Assembly (NCBI RefSeq): GCF_001263395.1
Contig: NZ_CP011786.1
Location: forward strand, 558,001-622,000
From: Bifidobacterium actinocoloniiforme DSM 22766
Lineage (GTDB): Bacteria; Actinomycetota; Actinomycetes; Actinomycetales; Bifidobacteriaceae
Length of the DNA stretch: 64,000 nt
Reading direction: 5' to 3'
Shown here: piece by piece, positions 1 to 9,139 of the stretch
Layout: each line of letters starts with the position of its first letter
Position numbering within the stretch: the first letter of the stretch is position 1
Notes under the pieces: generated by a model
What the model was told of the DNA's origin: nothing
The model's input: only the letters and a program-made list of their open reading frames with translations
Database searches by the model: none
Program-made: the position numbers and the translations under genes

Positions 1-42
1 GTCAGCGAGTACCGATCCATGTGCCGATCCTTGCTGGAGTGA
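1..42 (+). CDS. possible 3' end of an upstream plus-strand gene
   Basis: The first 42 bases read open in frame 1 and end in TGA at 40-42 (last residues SLLE). A strong hairpin follows 28 bases later, as expected after a gene end. Only 13 codons are visible, so no family can be named and the reading frame may be fortuitous. Confidence 0.25.
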   Translation, partial: VSEYRSMCRSLLE

Positions 43-70
43 GCCGCTCTGGAGCTCAAGCCCGCGGTTC

Positions 71-118
71 AAGTTGGGGCCCGGACCCTGCACCTGAGCA
101 GGGTCCGGGCCCCAACTT
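71..118. terminator. perfect 21-bp GC-rich hairpin between convergent genes
   Basis: Positions 71-91 and 98-118 are exact reverse complements with a 6-base loop (92-97). It lies between the possible plus-strand gene end at 42 and the end of minus-strand dnaJ at 157, where a bidirectional terminator is expected. Neither side has a U-run, so it is either a U-less terminator or an RNA end-protecting structure. Confidence 0.55.
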
Positions 119-156
119 CATTCACGCCGCTAATGCCGCGACCCCTGCAGGCAGCC

Positions 157-1290
157 TTAACTGAACATGTCCTTGAGCTTGCTGAACAGCCCCTTCCTCC
201 CTCCGCCCAAGATGGGCTTGGAGGACTGGGAAAGCTCCTGCTCCCCTGAGTCGTGGCTGTCGGCGAAACGCTCGATGAGTTCGGACTCGCGCTCGTTGAG
301 CTTGTCGGGGATGACCACCAGAACGTGGACGAGGATGTCGCCGCGCTCCTGGGACCCCATCTTGGTGACGCCTAAGCCTTTCACAGTGATTGTTTCGCCG
401 GGCTGGCAGCCGGCGGGCACCTCGACCTCGCGGGGGCCGTCGAAGGTCTCCAGGCCTGCCGTGTGGCCCAGGACCGCCCAGGTCATCGGCACGCTAATCC
501 AGCAGTGCAGGTCGTCGCCATCGCGGGTGTAGAGCTTATCAGGCCTGATGTTCACGTCGATGTAAAGATCCCCGGCGGCGCCGCCGCCTTCGCCCACTTC
601 GCCTTGGGATCCCAGACGCAAACGGGAACCGTCCTGGATGCCAGCGGGTATGGTCACTCCTACGTCACGGCGGACCCGGACGCGCCCGTGGCCCTGGCAC
701 TGCGGGCAGGGGTGCTCGATGATCGTGCCGTGTCCCTCGCAGCGCTCGCAGGGGGCGGTCGTCATCATCTGACCGAGAAGGGTGCGGGCCACCTTCTGCA
801 CGTATCCGCGCCCTTTGCACTCGGGGCAGGTGACCGGCTGGCTGCCGTCCTCAGCTCCTGAGCCGGAGCAGGTCTGGCAGAGGCCGAAAGTGTGAATCTG
901 AGCATGGGCCATGCCGCCGAAAACCGCGGTTTTCAAGTCGATCGAGACCTCGGCGAGGGCATCGCGGCCAGGTTGGGCGCGCGGAATCGGGCCCTGGGAG
1001 GAACTGTCGAAACCGGAGCCGAAGAACTGTCCGAAGAGGCCACCCATATCGAATCCGGCCGCGCCCGCCTGGGCGTTGGGGTCACTCGGGTCGACGCCAG
1101 CGTCATACATCCTGCGCTTGTCCGGGTCGGAAAGAACCTCGTAGGCGGAGTTGACTTCTTTGAACTTGTCTTCGAATTCAGGGCCGGCGATGTCGGGGTG
1201 ATATTTGCGGCTCATCTTGCGGTAAGCCTTTTTGATCTCCGCATCGCTCGCCTCACGGCTCACGCCCAATACCTCGTAGTAGTCTGCCAA
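157..1290 (-). CDS. dnaJ: chaperone protein DnaJ
   Basis: Hsp40 co-chaperone that stimulates DnaK ATPase and delivers unfolded clients in the cytoplasm. The 377 residues show a J domain with HPD at 31-33, a Gly/Phe-rich stretch at about 70-105, four CxxCxGxG zinc motifs at about 137-210 and the C-terminal substrate-binding region. The start is TTG, chosen because GAAGGA lies 7 bases upstream and the protein then begins [10 protein letters not shown], the normal N-terminus. It follows hrcA on the same strand and should be co-transcribed with it under the CIRCE-like operator at 2583. Neither dnaK nor grpE is nearby, so this is the hrcA-linked DnaJ copy. Confidence 0.95.
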   Translation of the reverse strand: MADYYEVLGVSREASDAEIKKAYRKMSRKYHPDIAGPEFEDKFKEVNSAYEVLSDPDKRRMYDAGVDPSDPNAQAGAAGFDMGGLFGQFFGSGFDSSSQGPIPRAQPGRDALAEVSIDLKTAVFGGMAHAQIHTFGLCQTCSGSGAEDGSQPVTCPECKGRGYVQKVARTLLGQMMTTAPCERCEGHGTIIEHPCPQCQGHGRVRVRRDVGVTIPAGIQDGSRLRLGSQGEVGEGGGAAGDLYIDVNIRPDKLYTRDGDDLHCWISVPMTWAVLGHTAGLETFDGPREVEVPAGCQPGETITVKGLGVTKMGSQERGDILVHVLVVIPDKLNERESELIERFADSHDSGEQELSQSSKPILGGGRKGLFSKLKDMFS

Positions 1291-1412
1291 CGATCGTTCC
1301 TTCTGTCCTTGGATGTCCTTGCCATTGTGCCATTAGGGTCGGTCAGGGCCCGATGCTCAGACCTGGCCCATGCGGCGTCCACAAGCCGGTCCACGCCGCG
1401 TTTTCACCGCCC

Positions 1413-2510
1413 TCAGCCGTCTTCACCCTCACCGGAGGTCAGGAATGAGGTCAAATAGGCGGCCACCGCGCGCACCGCGCTCATCGTGACCGTATAATCC
1501 ATGTGCGTGGGGCCAATCGAACCGACGAAAGCGATTGGGCCATCGCCCTGCCCGTTTGTCCCTTCATGCCATTGGTCGGTTCCTGTTGCGTGCCCGTAGC
1601 CACTGGTCACGATCGATGCGTGCAGCAAACCCGGCGTGCGGGTCTCCGACCCTATTGCCACCGATACGCCGCCGTGGGTGCGGGAGAGCTCGCTCTGAGC
1701 GCTCATCAGCCTCATCAGAACCACCTGCTCCTCCAAGGCGTCCAGGAGCGGCGCAAGTTCGGCGACGGTCAAGGTTTGGCGTCGCGTCAACTGGGAGCGA
1801 CCGGCCATGTAGAGCCCTGAGGACTCCTCCTCGTCCGCCATGCCTTCCAGGACTTGGGCCAGGCCTTCCAGGAGCCGCCTGCTCCCCGCCTCGTGCACCT
1901 GCTCGGACTGGGTCTCCAACCGTTCGGATGCCTTGGACAAGGTCATGCCGCGGCACTCCTTATTCAAGGACTCGGAGAACTTAGCCAACAGGTCCTCTCC
2001 GAGGTCCTGATCCTGGTGCAGGCTCAGCGTGTGCTGGGCGACGCGCCCGTTGTCGGTGATCACCACCACGAGCAGGGCGCGGCCGGAGATGCCGATCAGC
2101 TCGAGCCGACGCAGCCGTGATTTAGCAAGGGAGGGCGAAGCGACCACGGCTACCTGTCCGGTGATCTGCGCCAAGAGCCGGGCGGCCCGTTGAAGCGCGT
2201 CGTCCAAGCTGACCGAGCCGGACAGGAAGGTGTCGATGGCCTTGCGCTGGGCCCCGCTCAACGGCACCATCCTGGCCAAACGGTCCACGAAGTAGCGGTA
2301 ACCCTTCTGCGTCGGCACACGACCGGCCGAGGTGTGGGGCTGCACCAGGTAACCTTCATCCTCCAAGGCGGCCATGTCATTGCGGACCGTAGCGGAGCTG
2401 ACACCGAGCTTATGGTCACGAGCGACGGCGCCGGAGCCGACCGGTTCCTGGGAGCGGATGTAGTCCTCGACCACAGCCCGCAACACCAGCATCCGCCTGT
2501 TCGCCGCCAT
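1413..2510 (-). CDS. hrcA: heat-inducible transcription repressor HrcA
   Basis: DNA-binding repressor of heat-shock genes that recognises CIRCE operators. The 365 residues carry an N-terminal winged-helix region (about 1-75, including SSATVRNDMAALEDEGYL), then the GAF-like dimerisation core and the family's C-terminal part. GAGGAGAC precedes the ATG. It is the first gene of the hrcA-dnaJ pair, and a degenerate CIRCE element lies 73 bp upstream of its start, so autoregulation is expected. The divergent neighbour is tkt. Confidence 0.95.
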   Translation of the reverse strand: MAANRRMLVLRAVVEDYIRSQEPVGSGAVARDHKLGVSSATVRNDMAALEDEGYLVQPHTSAGRVPTQKGYRYFVDRLARMVPLSGAQRKAIDTFLSGSVSLDDALQRAARLLAQITGQVAVVASPSLAKSRLRRLELIGISGRALLVVVITDNGRVAQHTLSLHQDQDLGEDLLAKFSESLNKECRGMTLSKASERLETQSEQVHEAGSRRLLEGLAQVLEGMADEEESSGLYMAGRSQLTRRQTLTVAELAPLLDALEEQVVLMRLMSAQSELSRTHGGVSVAIGSETRTPGLLHASIVTSGYGHATGTDQWHEGTNGQGDGPIAFVGSIGPTHMDYTVTMSAVRAVAAYLTSFLTSGEGEDG

Positions 2511-2582
2511 GTCTCCTCCTCACCCATCCCGATTACTCGTGTCAGGCCAGGGCACCGGGAATGATGCTCGATTCCCATTGTA

Positions 2583-2609
2583 TTAGCACTCGCGACCCTT
2601 GACTGCCAA
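2583..2609. promoter_or_regulatory. CIRCE-like HrcA operator
   Basis: The left half TTAGCACTC (2583-2591) matches the CIRCE consensus exactly. A 9-base spacer follows, then GACTGCCAA (2601-2609), which matches 7 of 9 bases of the consensus GAGTGCTAA. It lies in the divergent hrcA/tkt intergenic region, 73 bp from the hrcA start and 164 bp from tkt. Confidence 0.8.
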
Positions 2610-2772
2610 GGCCTTCGTCCAGAGCTGAGAACGCTTGCATCTAGCGGAAGGAAGAAGGTCTTGGGTGTCGGCTCAGGAGGATACGATAAGAGAGAAATGC
2701 CACGGTAAACGAACATTTTCGGCACAAGTCGGAACATGTCGGCCTACCAATTGGAAGGAAAGTTGATCAGAT

Positions 2773-4875
2773 ATGACCGATTTCACATGGACTGATCTCG
2801 ACAAGCGCGCCGTCGACATGGCCAAGGCCCTGTCAGCCGATGCCGTGGAGAAGGCTGGATCGGGCCACCCCGGCTCCCCCATCTCCTTGGCGCCGATCGC
2901 CTACGCGATCTACCAGCGCTTCATGATCCACGACCCCAACGACCCCGAGTGGGCCGGTCGTGACCGATTCATCCTCTCTGGAGGCCACGCCTCGCTGACC
3001 CAGTACGTTCAGCTCTTCTTCTCCGGCTACGGGCTGACTCTGGACGATTTGAAGAAGTTCCGCACTGCAGGTACCCGAACCCCCGGTCACCCTGAGTACG
3101 GCCTGACACCAGGCATCGAAATGACCACTGGTCCCCTGGGCCAAGGCCTGGCTTCCGCCGTAGGTTTTGCATACGGCCAGCGCTTCGAGCGCGGCCTGCT
3201 GGACCCCGAGGCGCCTTCCGGGCAGTCCCCATTCGACCACAAGGTCTGGGTCATCTGCGGCGAGGGCGACCTGGAGGAGGGCGTCTCCTCCGAGGCTTCC
3301 TCCTTGGCGGGCGATCAGAAGCTGGGCAACCTGACTGTCATCTTCGACGCCAACCACATCCAGATTGAGGGCGATACCAAGATCTCCCTGGGCGAGGATG
3401 TGCTTAAACGCTACGAAGCCTACGGCTGGTACACCGATGAGTTCTCCTTCGTGCAGCCCGACGGCTCCTACAAGGAGGATGTCGAGGGCTTCGCGGCCGT
3501 GCTGGAGAAGGCCGAGCAGGTGACCGACCGACCCAAGTTCATCAAGGTCGACACTCTGATGGCCTGGCCCACCCCCAGCAAGACCAACGATCCGTCAGCC
3601 CACGGATCCGCCTTGGGCGCAGAAGCCGTCGCAGGCCTCAAGCATGCCCTGGGGTATGACCCGGACGAGTCCTTCCACATCGACGAAGAGGCCCTGGCCC
3701 ACGCCCGCGAGGTCGCCCAGCGCGGCCTGGCCGCCCATAAGGAATGGGACGAGCGTTTCGAGGCTTGGCGTAAGGCCAACCCCGACAAGGCTTCCCTCTA
3801 CGATCGCATCCACTCCGGTAAGCTGCCCGAGGACTTCGATCAGGCCATTGATCAAGCCGAAGCAGCCTTTGAGACCGGCTCCAAGCTGGCCACCCGTAAG
3901 GCTTCCGGCGCTGTCCTGAACGCGATCGCCAAGGTCATGCCCGAGCTCTGGGGCGGGTCCGCCGACCTGGGTGGCTCCAACAACACCAACATCGACGGCG
4001 CCGCGTCCTTCGACCCTGCCGACATGTCCACCAAGCAGTGGCCTGAGGCCAACCCCTACGGTCGCCAGCTCCACTTCGGCGTGCGCGAGTTCGCCATGGG
4101 CGCCATCACCAATGGCATCCTGCTGGGTTCGGACACCCGCCCCTTCAATGGCACCTTCTTCCAGTTCTCCGACTACGAGCGCCCGGCTGTGCGCTTGGCT
4201 GCCCTGATGGACATCCCCAACCTGTACGTCTGGACCCACGACTCCGTGGCGCTCGGCGAGGATGGCCCCACCCACCAGCCAATCGAGCACCTTGCCGCCA
4301 TGCGCGCCATCCCCCAGATGGAGGTTGTGCGCCCGGCCGATGCCTTCGAGACCGCTGAAGCCTACCGCGCCTTCTTCGAAAAGGACAACACGCACCCCAC
4401 GGCCATGATCCTGACCCGGCAGAGCGTCCCCACGCTCGCTGAGACCCAGGCCAAGGCCGCCCAGGGCGTGCGCAAGGGCGCTTACGTGCTAATCGACTGC
4501 GATGGACAGCCCGACGTGCTGCTCATGGCATCCGGTTCCGAGGTTCAGCACGCGGCCGCCGCCGCCAAGACCCTGGCCGGCGAGGGCGTCAGGGCACGCG
4601 TCATCTCCGTGCCCTCCCTGGATTGGTTCGAGGAGCAGGACGAGGAGTACAAGGAAGCGATCCTGCCCGCATCGGTCAAGGCCCGCGTCTCGGTTGAAGC
4701 CGGACTGGCCATGCCCTGGTACAAGTACCTCGGCTCCTATGGCAAGCCCGTCTCGATCGAGCAGTTCGGCCTGCAAGGCTCCGGCGACGAGAACATGCGC
4801 GACCTGGGCATCACGCCCGAGCACGTGGTTGAAGCCGCCCTGGCGTCCATCGAAGCGGTCAAGTCCGCCCACTGA
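2773..4875 (+). CDS. tkt: transketolase
   Basis: Thiamine-diphosphate enzyme that transfers two-carbon units between sugar phosphates; with transaldolase it feeds xylulose-5-phosphate to the bifid shunt. The 700 residues show the N-terminal pyrophosphate domain (GSGHPGSP near 28; GEGDLEEG and the following N of the metal-binding motif near 160-190), the pyrimidine domain with FFQFSDYERPA near 460, and the C-terminal domain. GGAAGGAAAG lies about 10 bases before the ATG. The tal gene follows 75 bp downstream with its own ribosome binding site, giving a tkt-tal operon. Codon use is strongly GC-ending, as in highly expressed genes. Confidence 0.97.
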   Translation: MTDFTWTDLDKRAVDMAKALSADAVEKAGSGHPGSPISLAPIAYAIYQRFMIHDPNDPEWAGRDRFILSGGHASLTQYVQLFFSGYGLTLDDLKKFRTAGTRTPGHPEYGLTPGIEMTTGPLGQGLASAVGFAYGQRFERGLLDPEAPSGQSPFDHKVWVICGEGDLEEGVSSEASSLAGDQKLGNLTVIFDANHIQIEGDTKISLGEDVLKRYEAYGWYTDEFSFVQPDGSYKEDVEGFAAVLEKAEQVTDRPKFIKVDTLMAWPTPSKTNDPSAHGSALGAEAVAGLKHALGYDPDESFHIDEEALAHAREVAQRGLAAHKEWDERFEAWRKANPDKASLYDRIHSGKLPEDFDQAIDQAEAAFETGSKLATRKASGAVLNAIAKVMPELWGGSADLGGSNNTNIDGAASFDPADMSTKQWPEANPYGRQLHFGVREFAMGAITNGILLGSDTRPFNGTFFQFSDYERPAVRLAALMDIPNLYVWTHDSVALGEDGPTHQPIEHLAAMRAIPQMEVVRPADAFETAEAYRAFFEKDNTHPTAMILTRQSVPTLAETQAKAAQGVRKGAYVLIDCDGQPDVLLMASGSEVQHAAAAAKTLAGEGVRARVISVPSLDWFEEQDEEYKEAILPASVKARVSVEAGLAMPWYKYLGSYGKPVSIEQFGLQGSGDENMRDLGITPEHVVEAALASIEAVKSAH

Positions 4876-4950
4876 TCCAGCGAAGGCCCAACAAATACAC
4901 CGTTCCCCCGCCGTCCTAATCGGCGGGGACCTAAAAGGAGAAACACAACA

Positions 4951-6060
4951 ATGGTAGAAAATGCAAACACCCAACGTACCTCCGACTCTGGAGTCTCGAT
5001 TTGGCTGGACGATCTGAGCCGCACTCGCATCGAGTCCGGCAACCTTCAGCAGCTGATCGCTGAGAAGAACGTCGTTGGCGTCACCACCAACCCCTCCATC
5101 TTCCAGAAGGCTCTCCACCAGGTCGGCCCTTACGACGCACAGCTCAAGGAGATGGGCCGCGTCAACGTGGAAGAGGCCGTGCAGGAGCTGACCACTACCG
5201 ACGTGCGCAACGCGACCGACATCTTCCACGATGTCGCCGAGAAGTCGGACTATGTGGACGGCCGCGTCTCGATTGAGGTGGACCCCCGTCTGGCCCACAA
5301 CACCGAGGAGACCGAAAAGCAGGCCGAAATCCTGTGGAAGAAGGTTAACCGCCCCAACGCGATGATTAAGATCCCGGCGACGCTGGAAGGCCTGCCGGCC
5401 ATCACCGCCACCCTGGCCAAGGGCATCTCGGTCAACGTCACGCTGATTTTCTCCCTGGAGCGTTACGAGCAGGTCATTGAGGCCTTCATCGAGGGCATGG
5501 TGCAAGCTGACCAGAATGGCCACGACCTCAAGCACATGGGCTCGGTCGCCTCCTTCTTCGTCTCCCGCGTTGACACCGCGGTCGACAAGCTCCTGGAAGC
5601 TAACGGCTCCGATGAAGCCAAGGCCCTGGAAGGCAAGGCCGCTGTCGCCAACGCCCGCCTGGCCTACGAGCTCTTCGAGCGTAAATTCGCCGCCGACCCC
5701 CGCTGGGCCGCCTTGGAGGCCAAGGGCGCCAAGAAGCAGCGTCCGCTCTGGGCTTCCACCGGCACCAAGAACGCCGCCTACTCCGACTGCAAGTACGTGG
5801 ACGAGCTGGTCGCCCCGCACGTGGTCAACACCATGCCGGAGAAGACACTGGACGCGTTGGCCGACCACGGCAATGGCGCGCCTTCAATCGAAGGCACCTA
5901 TGAGGAGAGCCACAAGGTCATGGATCAGCTATCCAACCTCGGCATCTCGATCAAGGATGTGACCGATAAGCTGGAGGCTGATGGCGTCGCTGCCTTCATC
6001 GATTCCTGGTCCTCGGTCCTGACCGATGTGCAGGCGGGTATCGACCGTGTCAACGGTTGA
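4951..6060 (+). CDS. tal: transaldolase
   Basis: Transfers a dihydroxyacetone unit between sugar phosphates and works directly with the upstream transketolase. The 369 residues fit the longer actinobacterial transaldolase type. The (beta-alpha)8 barrel shows GVTTNPSIF near 45 and the Schiff-base lysine in MIKIPATLEG near 140. AAAAGGAG lies ahead of the ATG. A strong hairpin terminator at 6123 ends the tkt-tal unit. Confidence 0.97.
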   Translation: MVENANTQRTSDSGVSIWLDDLSRTRIESGNLQQLIAEKNVVGVTTNPSIFQKALHQVGPYDAQLKEMGRVNVEEAVQELTTTDVRNATDIFHDVAEKSDYVDGRVSIEVDPRLAHNTEETEKQAEILWKKVNRPNAMIKIPATLEGLPAITATLAKGISVNVTLIFSLERYEQVIEAFIEGMVQADQNGHDLKHMGSVASFFVSRVDTAVDKLLEANGSDEAKALEGKAAVANARLAYELFERKFAADPRWAALEAKGAKKQRPLWASTGTKNAAYSDCKYVDELVAPHVVNTMPEKTLDALADHGNGAPSIEGTYEESHKVMDQLSNLGISIKDVTDKLEADGVAAFIDSWSSVLTDVQAGIDRVNG

Positions 6061-6122
6061 GGGCTGAGTGCTGTGATGGGGCTGTCGCGGATAATGCGCT
6101 GACAGCTCGACCCTCCTAATCA

Positions 6123-6167
6123 CTGAGGCCACTGGCGGATCATTGCGCCAGCGGCCTCAGCTTTATT
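6123..6167 (+). terminator. intrinsic terminator of tkt-tal
   Basis: A 15-bp stem with one mismatch (arms 6123-6137 and 6146-6160) is followed by CTTTATT. It sits 63 bp after the tal stop codon. Confidence 0.8.
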
Positions 6168-6535
6168 CCCAAACCGACAGAGGATCAAACCTTGAACAGC
6201 CCTTCTACGGATTCACATGACCGTGCCGCGAATCAGGATCGCCGCTAAAGCTGAATTCATTGGTTTGCAATGAGCGGTCGAAATCGCGAATCCATCGGGT
6301 GTGGCGACGCAGGCCGAAAGCGCCTGCCTGGTCAGAGCCTCCACACGGCTGCAGGAGGTGCCCACCTGGGATGTGACAACCCGCAGCGGGTGCGAAAGCA
6401 ACCCGGATTCGTCTTCGTCATCCGTGCTCGCCTAGGAACGGCTTGTTCATGGATGGGAGTGGCATTCAGGCGTGACAGGAGTAAGTCGCTGGACCAATGC
6501 CAGGCTTCTGCCACGATCGTTTGCGGACCGATATG
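6168..6535. other. gap without a recognised gene; several small hairpins
   Basis: About 370 bases between the tal and secG terminators. No open frame on either strand resembles a known protein. On the plus strand several short stems occur, including GCAGGC/GCCTGC enclosing C-GAAA-G near 6315-6335, ACCCGC/GCGGGT near 6380, CATTG/CAATG near 6258 and GCGGT-CGAA-ATCGC near 6274. This could be a non-coding RNA or a decayed gene. It does not show the hallmarks of tmRNA or RNase P RNA. Confidence 0.3.
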
Positions 6536-6571
6536 GAAACGCCCCTCCGTCCATCAAGGACAAAGGGGCGT
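6536..6571 (-). terminator. terminator of secG
   Basis: On the minus strand an 8-bp stem (arms 6564-6571 and 6539-6546, with an inner GTCC/GGAC pairing) is followed by TTTCC. It lies just past the secG stop codon at 6584. Confidence 0.65.
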
Positions 6572-6583
6572 GATAAGTATGAA

Positions 6584-6832
6584 TCAGCCAATGTGGTATT
6601 TAGCCATCAAGCCTAAGGCGATGATGATGGCCACCCAAATTAGGGCCACGATGATGGTCAGGCGGTTCAAGTTCTTCTCGGCCACTCCTGAGGTGCCTGC
6701 ATTGGAGCTGATGCCGCCGCCGAACATGTCGGACAGGCCGCCGCCCTTACCTTTGTGCATCAGGATAAGCAGAGTCAGCAAGATGCTGGCGATGACGACG
6801 ATTACTTTCAGGGCGATCTTGACAATGGTCAC
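6584..6832 (-). CDS. secG: preprotein translocase subunit SecG
   Basis: Small subunit of the SecYEG translocon in the cytoplasmic membrane. The 82 residues have two membrane segments (about 5-22 and 55-77) and the conserved loop LMHKGKGGGLSDMFGGG between them. The start is GTG with GGAGG 6 bases upstream. It lies 75 bp downstream of tpiA, the usual actinobacterial order pgk-tpiA-secG. Confidence 0.93.
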   Translation of the reverse strand: MTIVKIALKVIVVIASILLTLLILMHKGKGGGLSDMFGGGISSNAGTSGVAEKNLNRLTIIVALIWVAIIIALGLMAKYHIG

Positions 6833-6907
6833 AGGTTACCTCCACATGTGTGCTAATAATAGTCTAGCGCAAGGGCTGGAGAGCCCCGAACCAAACCGTT
6901 TCCCGGC

Positions 6908-7702
6908 TCAACGCTGGCGAGTGGCCTTCAGGGTCATCCGGGCGATTCGAGCGAACTCATCCACGTCCAAAGCCGCGCCACCGATGAGGAAGCCGTCCAC
7001 ATCCGGCTGGCCTATCAGTTCCTGGACGTTCTTGGACGTGACCGACCCCCCGTAGAGGATCCGCATGGCCTGCGCTGGCTGGGAGCCGAAGGCGGACTCC
7101 ACATGCGAGCGTATCGCCCTCGCCGCCTCCCGGGCCACGTCCGGGGTGGCGACCATGCCGGTGCCAACGGCCCAGACCGGCTCATAGGCCACGATCAACT
7201 TGGCGACATCGTCCTTGGACAGGTCGCGCGTCACATCTTGGACTTGGCCGACAGCGAACTCGAGTTCGATGCCCTGGCGGCGCTCCTCGTAGCTCTCGCC
7301 CACGCACAGGATTGGTTGCATGCCCGCTGCCAGGACGGCCCTCACCTGGTCGACGATGTTCGCATCATCCTCGGGGTGGTACTTGCGCCGCTCAGAGTGG
7401 CCGACAATCACATAGGAGCAGCCAAGCTGCGCTAACATGTCGGCGGAGACATCGCCGGTGAAGGCACCCTGCGAGGTGACGGATACGGTCTGAGCGCCGT
7501 AGTGAATCTTCAAATCGTCGGCCTCGACCAGGACTTGGACCGAACGCAAGGCGGTGAATGCGGGCATCAGAGCCAGTTCGCAGCGCCGGTAGTCGAACTT
7601 CGCGTCCCTGAGCAGCCAAGCCAGCTTCTGAAGGAAGTAGGTTGCCTCCAAGTGATCGAAATTCATCTTCCAGTTGCCGGCCACCAGCGGTATGCGCGCC
7701 AT
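6908..7702 (-). CDS. tpiA: triosephosphate isomerase
   Basis: Interconverts dihydroxyacetone phosphate and glyceraldehyde-3-phosphate. The 264 residues show GNWKMNF near the start, the catalytic histidine in VIVGHSERR, the catalytic glutamate in [12 protein letters not shown] and the phosphate-binding ILYGGSV. The ATG at 7702 (protein starting MARIPLV) is preferred over one five codons upstream because AGAGG lies 5 bases before it and the family begins there. It is downstream of pgk, from which a 12-bp hairpin separates it. Confidence 0.96.
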   Translation of the reverse strand: MARIPLVAGNWKMNFDHLEATYFLQKLAWLLRDAKFDYRRCELALMPAFTALRSVQVLVEADDLKIHYGAQTVSVTSQGAFTGDVSADMLAQLGCSYVIVGHSERRKYHPEDDANIVDQVRAVLAAGMQPILCVGESYEERRQGIELEFAVGQVQDVTRDLSKDDVAKLIVAYEPVWAVGTGMVATPDVAREAARAIRSHVESAFGSQPAQAMRILYGGSVTSKNVQELIGQPDVDGFLIGGAALDVDEFARIARMTLKATRQR

Positions 7703-7737
7703 GACGCCCTCTCTCATGATTCAGGGGACTGAATGCG

Positions 7738-7776
7738 GTGAGTGCCGGGCGACGCTCACCGCCACCCGGCACTCAC
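7738..7776 (-). terminator. 12-bp perfect hairpin between pgk and tpiA
   Basis: Arms 7738-7749 and 7765-7776 are exact complements with a 15-base loop. No U-run follows on the minus strand. It may act as a partial terminator or as an RNA stabiliser that sets the pgk to tpiA ratio. Confidence 0.5.
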
Positions 7777-7798
7777 CGGAACAAGGAGTCCCTATAGA

Positions 7799-9004
7799 CT
7801 ACTCCAGGACCTTGAGACCCGGAAGCTCCTTGCCCTCCAGGAACTCCAGGGAGGCGCCTCCGCCAGTGGAGATGTGGGAGAAGCCGTCCTCGGGGAAGCC
7901 AAGGTTGCGCACGGCCGACGCTGAGTCGCCGCCGCCGACGATAGTGAAGGCTCCTGCCTTGGTGGCATCAATCATGCCCTGGGCCACGGCCCGGGTTCCC
8001 TCGGCGAATTGAGGGACCTCAAAGACGCCCATGGGGCCGTTCCAGACGACGGTCTTGGAATCGACGATCTTGTCGTGGAAGAGCTTGCAGGAATCAGGGC
8101 CGATGTCCAGGCCCATCATGTCGGAAGGAATCGCGTCAGCCGGAACGACCTGGGGGTCGATCGCCGCATCGCCGGCGGGGAAGGACTTGTTGACCACGAT
8201 GTCGGTGGGGAAGACCAGCTCCACGCCACGGCTCTTGGCCGTTTCGATGTATCCCTTGACCTTGTCGACCTGGTCCTCCTCCAGCAGGGAGGAGCCAACC
8301 TCGTAGCCCTGAGCCTTAAGGAAGGTGAAGACCATGCCGCCGCCGATAACCAGACGGTCGGCCTTGTTGAGCAGGTTCTCGATCACACCGAGCTTGTCGG
8401 AGACCTTGGAACCACCCAGCACGACCGTGTAAGGCCGCTCCGGGTTCTCGGTGCCCTTGGACAGGGCTTCCACTTCCTTTTGGACCAGCAGGCCGGCAGC
8501 GGAGGGCAGGTCAGCCGCCACATCGTAGTCGGAGCCCTGGGCCCTGTGGACCACGCCGAAGCCGTCGGAGACGAAGACATCGCCCAAGGCGGCGATCTTC
8601 TTGGCATAGGCGGCGCGCTCGGCGTCGTCCTTGCTGGTTTCCTCCGGGTTGAAACGCACGTTCTCCAAAAGGATGACATCGCCGTCGTTCATGGCAGTGA
8701 CCTTGGCCTGGGCGTCCTCGCCATAGGTGTCCTTTGCCAGAGGGACCTCAATGCCCAGGAGTTCACCCAGGCGCTTGGCCACAGGAGCAAGGGAGAGCTC
8801 AGGGACGACCTTGCCCTTGGGCCGGCCCAAGTGGGCCATAACGATGACCTTGGCGCCTTGGTCCTTCAGATTTTTGATTGTAGGCAAGGCGGCGCGGATA
8901 CGACCGTCGTCAGTGATCGTCGTGCCGTTCAGAGGTACGTTGAAATCAGCGCGGACCAGGACGCGCTTGCCTTTAAGATTACCGAGGTCTTGCAGGGTCT
9001 TCAT
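7799..9004 (-). CDS. pgk: phosphoglycerate kinase
   Basis: Makes ATP and 3-phosphoglycerate from 1,3-bisphosphoglycerate. The 401 residues match the family length. The N-terminal domain has VRADFNVPL near 17-25 and MAHLGRPKG near 57-65. The nucleotide-binding domain has [10 protein letters not shown] near 196, GPMGVFE near 319 and the C-terminal [15 protein letters not shown] precedes the ATG by 6 bases. It lies upstream of tpiA on the same strand and downstream of whiA. Confidence 0.97.
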   Translation of the reverse strand: MKTLQDLGNLKGKRVLVRADFNVPLNGTTITDDGRIRAALPTIKNLKDQGAKVIVMAHLGRPKGKVVPELSLAPVAKRLGELLGIEVPLAKDTYGEDAQAKVTAMNDGDVILLENVRFNPEETSKDDAERAAYAKKIAALGDVFVSDGFGVVHRAQGSDYDVAADLPSAAGLLVQKEVEALSKGTENPERPYTVVLGGSKVSDKLGVIENLLNKADRLVIGGGMVFTFLKAQGYEVGSSLLEEDQVDKVKGYIETAKSRGVELVFPTDIVVNKSFPAGDAAIDPQVVPADAIPSDMMGLDIGPDSCKLFHDKIVDSKTVVWNGPMGVFEVPQFAEGTRAVAQGMIDATKAGAFTIVGGGDSASAVRNLGFPEDGFSHISTGGGASLEFLEGKELPGLKVLE

Positions 9005-9139
9005 GGATTTCCTTTCCTGGCCGCCATCACGCCGCGCACTCCTCGGCGCCGTAAACGGCCTATGCTGTCACAATGTGACTCCACTTGCTCATGATAGTGC
9101 AGCGAACGGATAAGCGTTAGGGACTGCCCCGACCAGCGT

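Noticed and set aside
4489-5868. 459-codon minus-strand open frame opposite tkt and tal
   Set aside because: It is complementary to two well-supported genes, has no recognisable domain and reflects the GC-rich third codon positions of the plus-strand genes.
6270-7055. 261-codon plus-strand open frame across the secG region
   Set aside because: Runs antisense to secG and tpiA and through their terminator; no family similarity.
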